Shown here piece after piece: positions 19,464 to 27,679 of a DNA stretch of 27,679 nt. The notes beneath the pieces are model-generated. The model worked only from the letters and a program-made list of their open reading frames with translations, made no database searches and was not told the origin of the DNA. Made by a program: the position numbers and the translations under genes. The DNA comes from Physocladia obscura. Its lineage: Eukaryota; Chytridiomycota; Chytridiomycetes; Chytridiales; Chytriomycetaceae. Every line of letters starts with the position of its first letter. Position 1 is the first letter of the stretch. The DNA lies in contig JADGJH010000154.1 in assembly GCA_027596945.1 (NCBI GenBank), positions 1 to 27,679 on the forward strand. The letters are read 5' to 3'.

Positions 19464-20470
19464 ATGCCATTCGTGTTTGTTGAACGGAAGAAGGACTACG
19501 CCATCGTTACACTGAAACGAGATCCCGTAAACGCAATGAACTTTGAGTTTTGGTGAGCAAAAAGCCTTCCAACATTATCGACAGGAAGAAACAAAAAAAA
19601 AACAAAAAAAACCCAGCAATAGTGCCACAATTAGGGAAGCAAAATAAAATGAGTATTTATGTTTTCGATGACAAATAAGGAGTTGAATCTACGCGTCATC
19701 TTGTTTCGATCCGTAATTTGTGTATTGATATTAAAAATAATGCAAAAAAAAACAACGAAAGGCAAGACCTCCAAACAACTCTCTCCGCACTCGAATCAGA
19801 CCCAACGATCCGTGGTATAGTAATCACATCCGGCCTAACCCGCAATGTCTTCACCGCCGGCAACGACTTAACCGAACTTTATGCCCCATCCACATCGTAT
19901 GAACAATACTCTCGCTTCTGGCTCGCCCAAAACATCTTCCTTGCAAACCTCTATGTCTCACGCCTCGTAACTGTCTGCGCAATTCGTGGTGCCTGTCCTG
20001 CAGGAGGGTGCGCGATCGCACTCGCGAGCGACTACCGCATTATGGCCGACACGCCCGGCGCGCATATCGGCCTCAACGAGCCGCAGATTGGGCTGACGGT
20101 GCCGGAGCTGTGGGCGCAGCTGCTCGTGAATACTATTGGATTCCGGCAGGCCGAACTCCTCGCGACGAATGGAGCTGTTGTTGGGCCTGCGGAGGCGAAG
20201 CGCGTGGGGCTTGTGGATTTGGTTGTGCCGGCAGGGAAGGAAGCTGGGTTGGTGGGGACAGCGGAAACAGTTTTGCAGGAGTGGTTAAAATTGCCATCCC
20301 TTGGAAGGAGTTTGACGAAGCTTGCAATTCGGAAGCCGTTGGCGGATAAGTTACGCGATGTGGAGGTTTTGAATAAACAGGTGGATGCTGGGTGGGTGTT
20401 TTTGTCGAATCCGAATACTATCAAGGTTATGAAAGCGACACTTGATAGATTGCAAGGCTCAAAGCTTTGA
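19464..20470 (+). CDS. ECI1: Delta3,delta2-enoyl-CoA isomerase, peroxisomal-type
   Basis: Exons 19464..19552 and 19762..20470 give 265 aa; the join restores NFEFWQDLQTTLSAL, matching the human ECI1 region N.LS.E.L..L. The crotonase fold is clear: FTAGNDLTEL, the oxyanion loop AIRGACPAGGC, SDYRIMADTPGAHIGLNEPQ with the likely catalytic Glu near residue 136, and QIGLTVPE. The enzyme shifts 3-enoyl-CoA double bonds to 2-trans so that unsaturated fatty acids can enter beta-oxidation. The last residues are GSKL, ending in the canonical peroxisomal signal SKL, and the N-terminus (MPFVFVERKKD) lacks a mitochondrial presequence, although the sequence resembles mitochondrial ECI1 most. The 209-nt intron is the longest in the window. 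Poly(A) AATAAA at 20558. Confidence 0.92.
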
Positions 20471-20557
20471 GAAAAGAGTGAGGAAGAAGCACAATTTTTG
20501 GTTGGCGCGATGTGAGAGTTTGAGAGAGATTCACGCGAAAAGATAAAAAACTTTAAA

Positions 20558-20563
20558 AATAAA
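20558..20563 (+). terminator. Poly(A) signal AATAAA, ECI gene
   Basis: AATAAA about 88 bp after the stop codon, in the convergent gap before POP copy 2. Confidence 0.5.
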
Positions 20564-20605
20564 AGATTTTAAAAACAAACAGACGAGATTCATTTATTAT
20601 CAAGG

Positions 20606-20610
20606 GGCAT
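20606..20610. repeat. GGCAT direct repeat, left flank of POP copy 2
   Basis: GGCAT ends exactly where identity with copy 1 begins (20611; the T at 20610 also matches by chance). The same five bases begin at the first base after the block (23512). This looks like a 5-bp target-site duplication. Confidence 0.6.
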
Positions 20611-23511
20611 TCATTCAAAGTAAGGAGCATTCAACACAATCGAAAGAAATGTGTACTTGTCTGCCGCCTCCTCAATTGTTTGCTGAATACTTTTGCCAGC
20701 TCCATGACCTGCTTTAGTATTAACCCGCATCATGATTGGGTTCGGATTTTCGTTCAACTCGTGCTGCAAAGTTGCCGCTAGTTTCATTGAATGCAACGGA
20801 ACAACACGGTCATCATGGTCTCCAGTAGTCAGTAACACTGCCGGATAAGTCTTGCTCCCATCCACATTGTGCAGCGGTGAAATTTTTTTCGCATTCTCAA
20901 ACTCTTCCTTCACATCTGGATTTCCAAAGTCCGCAACCCACGCACCACCAATCGTAAACTTGTGAAACCGGAGCAAGTCCATGACTCCCACTTCTGCAAT
21001 TCCGAGTCCGAAAAGCTCGGGTGTTTGGTTCAGGCATGTTCCAATCAAAAGACCGCCGTTTGATCCACCGTTGATGGTAAGTTTGGCAGGTTTGGTGTAC
21101 TTTTCGGAAATCAGGTATCGTGCCGCATATTGGAAATCGGTGTAGCAGTTTTGCTTATTGAAAAGTTTTCCGGCGTCGTGCCAGGCTTTGCCGTACTCGC
21201 CACCGCCACGGATATTTGCCACTGCCACGACACCGTTGAATTTTTCAATGAAGGTCAAGTATTGGATCTACATATAATACCGTTGGTTTTTGTTTGTTTG
21301 TAATGCTTTGGTCAGTGAAACGATGGTGGATACATGTAATGGCCAACAGAGGTCTTACATTGAAGGAAGGAAGAATTGAGATGCTGAATCCACCATACGC
21401 ATAAAGCAAGGTTGGGTTTTCGCCATCCAAAACCGTGCCTTTCTTGTAAAAAATGTACATTGGGATTTTCGTGCCATCCTCGCTTGTATAAAACACCTGC
21501 TTGACTTCGAAAATGTCAGTGCTGATTCCAGGAACAACAACTTGCTTGAACAATGTGTCGGACGAATCAGCTGCAAACTCATATCGTCTAATCGTTGTCG
21601 GCGCAATGTAAGAGCTATAGCTGTAGAATAGCTCTGGGCTTTTTTTTGACCCAGAAATACCATTGATGATCGAGCCTTCTGGAATAGCAATATCATTCAA
21701 AAAGGCGCCAGTTTTCAAATTGTACACCTTGACAACATGCTTCACATCTTTCAAATAAACCAAGATGAGCTTGTCAATGTCCACGATTCTTAAAAAATCA
21801 ATGGCCGTGTCTGCTTCTCCGATAACTTCTTCAAATACCTATTTTGAGTTTGGTTTTGTTTTTTGTTTTTTTCGGTTGGCATGCCTATATATATATTTTG
21901 GGGTCTCCACATACTGCCTTGACTGGCTCAATCAATTCCGAAACAGATTCAGTTTTGGTTGTTTTTGTTGAATTACCATTCTTCACTGTGACAGTCTTGG
22001 TTGTTGTCGTTTTGGTCAAAATAACCTTTGTTGGCAGAACATACTTGACAATTCTCTTTTTGGGAGCGTCGAAACTTGTTTCAAAGTAGAACACATTGCC
22101 CACATTTCCAATAAAGCTATAGCCTGCACTCCACTCACCAATAATTTCAGTGAACTCTGGAACATCAAGAACAGAATTTGAACCAAATTGTTTTTCTAGA
22201 TCCGCAAAATAGACTAGGTTTTTCGGTTCAGTACTTCGACGGATTGCCAGGATCAAGTACCGGCCGCAATCAGACACTTGAATCCAGAACATACGTTCAG
22301 GGTTGGCGTCATCGTTGTAAACAATAATGTCTTGGTCTTGGCTGGTGCCGATTCGATGGTAACAGAGCAACTGGTTCTTCGCTTTGTCTGTCTCGGTTCC
22401 GGCCTTGTCATGGTTAACAGATGGTGCTGCGAAGCGGGTGTAAAAGAATCCTTTTTCGTCGTGTGTGAATTCGATCCCCGTAAACTTGGCCCTTTTTATT
22501 TTCAAAAACAGTTTTTAAATATCAAAAATAAAATAAAATATGAAATAAAAAAATAAGAAAGACTCAATAAAAATGGAAAAACAGGAGAAATTTAAATTGT
22601 GGCTGTTTTTTTTTGTTTTTTTTTACCATTCAAGTGGTTTTTCTTCCAAATCTTTGTCATCGCCGACTTTACGAACATGAATTTTGACCCAATCACTTCC
22701 ACTTTCAGATAAGGCATAGCCAAAAAGATTTCCGGACTCAGAGAAGCTGTACGTGCCGAGACTGATTGTTCCATCAGCTGACAACGTGTTTGGCTAGAAG
22801 TCGGAATTTATATGTAAAAAGCAAAGCAAAGTGCTATAGAAAGCAATAGTAGGAAATTCTCACGTCAAAAAACACCGACGCTTCACCATCGATCGTCTTT
22901 TGAGTGTAAAGAACGGATTGAGGCTGCAAACCAGAGTTGTAAAAGTCTGTTCAAAATGAAGGATTTAAACTACAAACGGTGGCTGTATGTTTCTAAAAAA
23001 AGTGTTTTAATTCTGTGTGATACTTACAATAATAATTGTCTCCTTTCTTGAACGGAGTTCCATATCTGAATAATATTATCAAGTATGATGTTAACATGCT
23101 GTCCGTGAAAAGTCGGTAGAGAAAGCGAGAAAGAAAGGTGGCAGAAAAAAATAACCTTTCATAGTTGTAAACTTTGGTGAGTCTTTCAGTCAGCTTTGCT
23201 CTGACACTGCTGGAGCCAATGAAACCTTCAAACAGCTCCTTCTGAGCTTCAACGAATGCTTTTGTTTCTAGAGCATCGGGATCTTCCAAATGGCGGTATC
23301 TGGTTGACGCCGTTGGTCAAGAATGTTTGTTTGGGAATGTCAAAAAGAACGGAATTGGTCCGGAACTTACGGATCCTGAAAATTGATTCGATTAAAGGCA
23401 GTAAGTTATTTTGAAGCGCATATGGTCAAGTGATGGTATTTTACCGCTACTGGAACGCCGTGGAGGATGTCAACATGGTCACTTCTGCGAACAGGTGGGT
23501 AATTGAATGGC
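20611..23511. repeat. Direct duplication unit, copy B (prolyl oligopeptidase gene body)
   Basis: Matches 12723..15623 with four visible substitutions and no indel, including all eight introns. Flanks on both sides are unrelated to those of copy A. GGCAT brackets it, so this copy is likely the inserted one. Confidence 0.93.
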
Positions 23512-23516
23512 GGCAT
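20611..23516 (-). CDS. PREP: Prolyl oligopeptidase, copy 2
   Basis: Same nine-exon structure as copy 1 shifted by 7,888: exon 1 23516..23445, microexon 23375..23371, last exon 21267..20611. Predicted 740 aa. It differs from copy 1 by one extra Pro codon after Met and by V-to-F three codons before the stop (NAPYFE); one further change is synonymous and one is intronic. All catalytic residues (Ser591, Asp674, His710) and all splice sites are intact, so it should be functional if transcribed. Its start codon does not come from copy 1: the block brings only the G of the original ATG, and the flanking ATGCC supplies a new in-frame ATG. Upstream sequence is unrelated to the copy 1 promoter. A TTTATT at 20593 in local flank can serve as poly(A) signal. 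Confidence 0.93.
23371..23375 (-). other. 5-nt microexon of prolyl oligopeptidase copy 2
   Basis: Identical to the microexon of copy 1: TTTTCAG, then GATCC, then GTAAGT on the minus strand. It encodes the Asp-Pro of DPYRHLED. Confidence 0.86.
23512..23516. repeat. GGCAT direct repeat, right flank of POP copy 2
   Basis: First five bases after the duplicated block, identical to 20606-20610. Read on the minus strand it is ATGCC, the start of copy 2's coding sequence. Confidence 0.6.
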
Positions 23517-23643
23517 CACTATATAATGTGAAATTTTTTTTCTTATTGAAAGAAGTAAAAACTTTTTTCCTGATCACTTGATTTTTGATGAAAAATCAAA
23601 TCTTGTTCAAAATTGTTTGTTTACTGATGAAATATGGAAAGCC

Positions 23644-23649
23644 TTTATT
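23644..23649 (-). terminator. Poly(A) signal, RNase H2A gene
   Basis: TTTATT on plus, 10 bp past the RNase H2A stop on the minus strand. Confidence 0.5.
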
Positions 23650-23658
23650 TTTCTACCT

Positions 23659-25254
23659 TTATTGCAAAAGCGAAATGTGGTGATATGATAACCCACGGAA
23701 TACTGGATCGCGATTTGTGTCAACCAGGAAGGACTTTTCTTTCTTGCGCGTAATTTTGTTCAACAAAAATTCAGGATCTTCATCAGGTTCATGATTATTA
23801 TTTGCCTTTGCTGCGGCTCGTTTGCGTTTTGATCCTGTCAATAATTTCGTCGGTGATGATTTTTCTGTGGATTTCTTTGTTACTTTTGAAGATGAAGAGC
23901 CTCTCGTTTTCTTCGACATCAGTACTTCATCTTCAGATTCCTCATCTTGATCCTCCACCGCGTTCATCTCATCCATCTCAGAATCACTGCCATCTTGTTC
24001 CTCATCGCTGATGTCTTGTTTGGGTGCAGTTTTTTTGGCAGGTCGAGTGTTGCTAGCTTTTTGGAAATAATTTGAAATATTTCCGTCTTTTGTTTCTTCT
24101 TCTTCATCATCTGGCCAAGTTACGTTGGCAGCTAATCGTTGCAATTCTTTCGAGCATGTTGACCAGCTGAATCTGGTTATATCAGGAAATCCAAAAACTG
24201 GATCCATATTTTTGCGTAACCACTTGCGAGTGTTAGGATCGCCTGGATATCCTGAACCAAAAATTCGAGTAAAAGGTTTTTCTGGAATTCCGGGCTCACA
24301 GAAACTCCAATTTTTCATTGACGTGTCTCTGACAACCTGATTCAACATGTCATCATCTATTTTGTGCGATAGTCGAATGCTCAAACCTTCGCAAAAATGC
24401 TTGCCGCACTGACAATCGGGAATTTAGAGTCTGCTTTGGTTGTTACCGTGATGTTGATTCCAGGAAAATGACTTTGGAGAATTTCTTGATAAGGTTTCTC
24501 TTTTCCGACCGTGTCAACATAGATTTCAGTGATATTTACACCTTTATTGAGAGTTTCGCGAATGAGAGCAATGGTTGTGTCATAAGCTTGTTGATTTAAA
24601 TTGTATTTTGATCTTTTTTATCATATTCAGTTTTTTTCAAAACTTCAATCAGACAAACCTTCTCAGCATACCATTGCTGATATCACGTGGGCTTATTGCA
24701 GTGACAGCAAATCCCAGCCAGTTCTTGCACTCGGTCGTCATCATTTTTAAAAAAAGGCGCTCACGATCAAGCTCAGAAAGTTTCTTTGAGTCTATGCATT
24801 GAATGAATAAAACTCGAATATTGTGAATATTGCCAGATAAATACCGTCTACTCCAATATTTTTGATTAGCGACTTCTGAGAGACAGGGGCGAAAGCGACG
24901 GCATAAACCATTGGGCCAAGAACGGGACCTCGCCCTGCTTCATCAACGCTATGAAATTATGTATGCGTCAGCAAAACGGACACTTTGAGACGAAATTTAC
25001 CCAAGTAGAAACTCAGTTCCGTCGTTGATTAAATTTGCGGATGGCATTCCTGTTGCGGATGAGATTGAAAAGTGCGACCAGGACGCGCCGGGATCGCGAA
25101 CCTGCCTATTCTCATACAGTCTTGCAACAAGCTCTTCCGCAGTTGGAGTTTTGGGGGATTCATTCACATATGCCGATTTTTCGGCTTGCTCTTGTTCGGT
25201 GGCGGCGGCTGTCCGTTGGTGTGTAATGCCACTCTCTACTTTTGCTTTTGTCAT
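23659..25254 (-). CDS. RNH201: Ribonuclease H2 subunit A (catalytic)
   Basis: Five exons: 25254..25001, 24948..24845, 24791..24659, 24612..24387 and 24336..23659, giving 464 aa. Known role: removes ribonucleotides and RNA/DNA hybrids from genomic DNA as the catalytic subunit of the RNase H2 trimer. The active site is complete: Asp87-Glu88 in GVDEAGRGPVLGPMVYA, Asp197 in YVDTVG, Asp225 in TKADS, and Tyr269 in GSGYPGDP. The join at 24659/24612 restores MLRRSKYNLNQQAYDTT, matching the human MLGRVKYNLN. FSWSTCSKEL ends the core, followed by NISNYFQKA, similar to the KITSYF motif at the human C-terminus. There is an extra N-terminal extension of about 82 aa, and a tail of about 130 aa with acidic (DEMNAVEDQDEESEDE) and lysine-rich parts absent from the human enzyme (299 aa). 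Confidence 0.94.
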
Positions 25255-25500
25255 TTCTTTTGTCTTTTTTTGTCCGGATATTTTGTATTCATCCCATCGG
25301 AGATACGTGACTCCCTCTCGCTGCTTTTTGAATTATATTCAACCTTTAGATTTAGATTTAAATGCTTGATATATTAACTCAGCTGAAAATTACTTATGTG
25401 CAAGTGAAGGATCCCTTTCTCATTCACCCTGTTTTTCAGGTGCAACATCTCCATTTTCTCCTGAAAAAGAATCCAAAAACTCGACTGCGCAACCCACAAA
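25255..25500. promoter_or_regulatory. Divergent intergenic region, RNase H2A and the 25501 gene
   Basis: 246 bp between two divergent start codons. It is A/T-rich with no gene that I can support. It must contain both promoters; no recognised site was identified. Confidence 0.5.
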
Positions 25501-26377
25501 ATGTTTGCTCCTCCCCTTCTTCCACAAGTATCCGCCCGTCATACCTACGACTTTATTGACTACGATTCGGACTCAGATTTTGAGTCAAGCGAAGGTGCAG
25601 ACACAACCCAGAATCTGTTTACGACCGCACCAACTGCAACAATAGCAACTTGGACTCAGCCTCCAAATCACTCCAGCGCAAGTCCGCCCAGCTTTCCCAC
25701 TGATGTCGACTTTATTGAGTGGTCCGACGGCGAAGAGGATCCGGTCACTTCAAAACAACAGTCCGTCCAACCTCTGCCCCAACAAAGTTTGTTGCAAAAA
25801 CTGTCTACCACCAGAGACTGCTCTGTTGCTTCATCTTCTTTATCTTCGTTTTCTTCTTGCTCTTCGGTTTCTTTGTTTCCTTCACTTGTTTCTTCAGTTA
25901 CACCTTTGCATACACCCCCTCTCGTTATTCTGAAACACGACAATGTGCCGTACAGCTTTATTTTTCAGCCTTCCGATTCAAATACTGACTATTCAAACAT
26001 GTTCCTCGGGGAGAACAGTTTGATTGTTTATGACGATACTGTTCTGGAGAAAACTTTGCTAACCTTCATTTCACAGCTTAAGTGGGCATTTCAGGTACAA
26101 AATGATGTTGTTTTTGAATTTCCGCAGCTCAGTATTTCTTTGAACGAGGTAAAAATTTCAAAAAAAATATAATCATAGACGTATTTTTAAAAACAAAATT
26201 TTCCCTTTCTTTCAGGATTCCATATATTGTGAGCAGTATACACTTTCTCAATATATCACTATGTGGGAGAAACTGCAAAAATCTATTGGTGCTATAAATT
26301 TTGTACCCTTCCAAATCAATCTTTGGTGCAACGACTTTTCGATGCACCAACAAATGAAGTATCTTGCAGGACTGTAA
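25501..26377 (+). CDS. Unrecognised acidic/Ser-rich protein with a compact C-terminal domain
   Basis: Exons 25501..26148 and 26216..26377 (67-nt intron, polypyrimidine TTTCCCTTTCTTTCAG) give about 269 aa. Residues 1-140 are disordered and acidic, with two related patches (DFIDYDSDSDFESSEG and DFIEWSDGEEDP) and a Ser run. From about 143 on the sequence looks folded: PLVILKHDNVPYSFIFQP, LVIYDDTVLEKTLLTFISQL, then FEFPQLSISLNEDSIYCEQY, ending in MHQQMKYLAGL. I do not recognise the family. A GTAAGA donor sits at the stop (26374), so a further C-terminal exon cannot be excluded, though no good acceptor was seen. Confidence 0.68.
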
Positions 26378-26557
26378 GAAGAGATGTTATGGAATTGACC
26401 ATGAGCCTGTTTTTTGATGGAAACTCTTCCCATGTAAATTCTCTTTGATCTTGTCTTAAATAAAACATTTAATTTTCTAAATGGAAAAAATTAAATCACT
26501 TTTTGACCTCCCAAAAAACAACCCAATTCTATTTGAAATAAAAGTTGAAAAATTGTC

Positions 26558-27679
26558 TCAAACCACGGATGTCCGTTGCTTGCGAAGTACATCACTATTT
26601 CTCGCCACAGCTCTATCAACAACACCACGAGAAGATATATCACGGATTGTGATAGTGATTTTTGTGATTCTACAAAATTTTATAGCGGAGGTTTGTCAGC
26701 ATAATCAACAAAATTGCTTTAACTGAAAGAAACTCACTGGTGGTTTTTCGCCAAAGATTTTGCAAGCGTTTGTTCTGCATCTGTTCCAGCAAACAGGGCC
26801 TGGTTTGCAAGTCTGACATCGCGCACAGACTTATTTTCCGCCAAGCCAAGGGCAATTGCTTTAATACCGGCTGGTCCGATAGAATTCCGCTCCAATAGAA
26901 GAGACTCCAATGCCGAATTTGACTCAAGTGCCTGAATGATATTCGGAAGGTTAAAAAAAAATAGTAACAAAAAATATGTATCCATACTTTTCCAAGCTCA
27001 ATCGCAGCTTGTGTGTTAAACTTCGTGTTTGTCAAATTAATGGATTTCAGATGTGTGTTATTCGCAAGACCAGTCGCCAATGCAATAGCTTGCGACTGCG
27101 TTAATATTTGGCAATCGTGGAGATCCAACGTAATCAGAGTTTCATTGTTATCTGACACTTCTTGAATAAAGCGAAGGACATCAGACGCAACAATCTTTGT
27201 TTGTCCAATTAATGAAGTTCCTGGAGGTTTAAAAAAACTCTTCCACCCAGATGATCTGCGACGTTCCATATCTGGTGGAGTGAAGCTATCGGAGGATGGG
27301 GATGTAGGTGACACTGGTGTAGCATCCGTTTTCTCGACGACAACAGGTTCTTCATCAATTACAGAAACAGGTGACTTCAGTGAGTCTTCATTGCGAGAAG
27401 TTCGGAGACTGTCTTTTCCAACAAACCATCCAAACAAACTAAGAATAAAAAATTATTATTAAAAGAAAAAAAGAGAATTATTTGAAAGTACCTTTTGCTT
27501 TTTCTTCTGTCACGAGTATTATTTGGAGCAGTTGAAACTTTACGAACCCGCACTGCGGCAAGTGATTCATAAACGGGTGCTGGTTGAACAGTAGTGACGA
27601 CTTTGACAGTTTTTGTTGCAACAGATTGAACAGAATCCTTCGCAACATCGACTTCAGCAAATTCCTCTACCACAGGTAC
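26558..27679 (-). CDS. Tropomodulin-like LRR protein, 5' part outside the window
   Basis: Exons 27679..27492 (continues upstream of the window), 27438..26988, 26931..26738 and 26669..26558; all joins keep frame. After a Ser/Pro-rich disordered part, LRR units of the tropomodulin/RNI type appear: LITLDLHDCQILTQSQAIAL, THLKSINLTNTKFNTQAAIE, SALESLLLERNSIGPAGIKA and KSVRDVRLANQALFAGTD. The last exon gives NHQITKITITIRDISSRGVV, then DRAVARNSDVLRKQRTSVV before TGA, the expected closing strand and basic helix (compare tropomodulin LKFGYQF..QGPR). Tropomodulin caps actin pointed ends; whether this fungal relative binds actin is not shown. The plus-strand frame at 26481 is its shadow. Confidence 0.82.

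Noticed and set aside
12723..23511. Retrocopy explanation for the second prolyl oligopeptidase
   Set aside because: All eight introns are present and identical apart from one base, and no poly(A) tail marks the 3' junction.
26481..26726. 81-codon plus-strand frame MEKIKSLF...
   Set aside because: It overlies the last exon of the tropomodulin-like gene on the minus strand, whose joined sequence ends in a family-like strand and helix.

Overview
This is a compact, intron-rich eukaryotic nuclear window that reads as fungal, most likely an early-diverging (chytrid-type) fungus. The evidence is an exomer subunit (Chs5), a Sec2-type RabGEF, dynactin p50, RNase H2A, a J-protein and an SRm160-type PWI protein, all on the standard code, with GT-AG introns mostly of about 40-120 nt and intergenic gaps often below 150 bp. 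The chytrid placement is inference. No rRNA, tRNA, CRISPR array or recognisable transposon protein was seen. All exon joins below were made by hand from splice signals, reading frame and family similarity; each multi-exon total given is a whole number of codons.

Layout. 11-4310 (minus): an F-box protein broken over four exons, then an SRRM1/SRm160-like splicing co-activator with an N-terminal PWI domain. 4336-10378 (plus): a Sec2/Rabin8-type GEF, a DNAJB6-like J-protein, a very short Chs5, and a rhomboid-fold membrane protein that has lost its catalytic residues and carries an EGF-like segment. 10475-15625 (minus): a rolling-stone/FAR-17a-like membrane protein, a helical TPR-like protein, and prolyl oligopeptidase copy 1. 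15671-20470 (plus): an unrecognised disordered protein, an enlarged dynamitin, and an enoyl-CoA isomerase ending in the peroxisomal signal SKL. 20611-25254 (minus): prolyl oligopeptidase copy 2 and RNase H2 subunit A. 25501-26377 (plus): an unrecognised acidic protein. 26558-27679 (minus, running off the end): a tropomodulin-like leucine-rich-repeat protein.

The outstanding feature is the duplicated prolyl oligopeptidase gene. A block of about 2.9 kb, running almost exactly from start codon to stop codon with all eight introns, occurs twice in the same orientation with a constant offset of 7,888 bp. I found four differing bases and no indel. Copy 2 is bracketed by a 5-bp direct repeat GGCAT, like a target-site duplication, and the right-hand GGCAT (ATGCC on the coding strand) supplies copy 2 with a new in-frame start codon. 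Introns are kept, so it is not a processed retrocopy. Both copies also contain a 5-nt microexon (GATCC) that completes the conserved DPYR motif.

There is no operon logic here. The genes are housekeeping functions (secretion and exocytosis: Sec2, Chs5; motor transport: dynamitin; RNA and DNA metabolism: SRRM1, RNase H2A; fatty-acid oxidation: ECI; peptide turnover: POP) packed closely, with short divergent promoters and poly(A) signals that sometimes overlap the stop codon.
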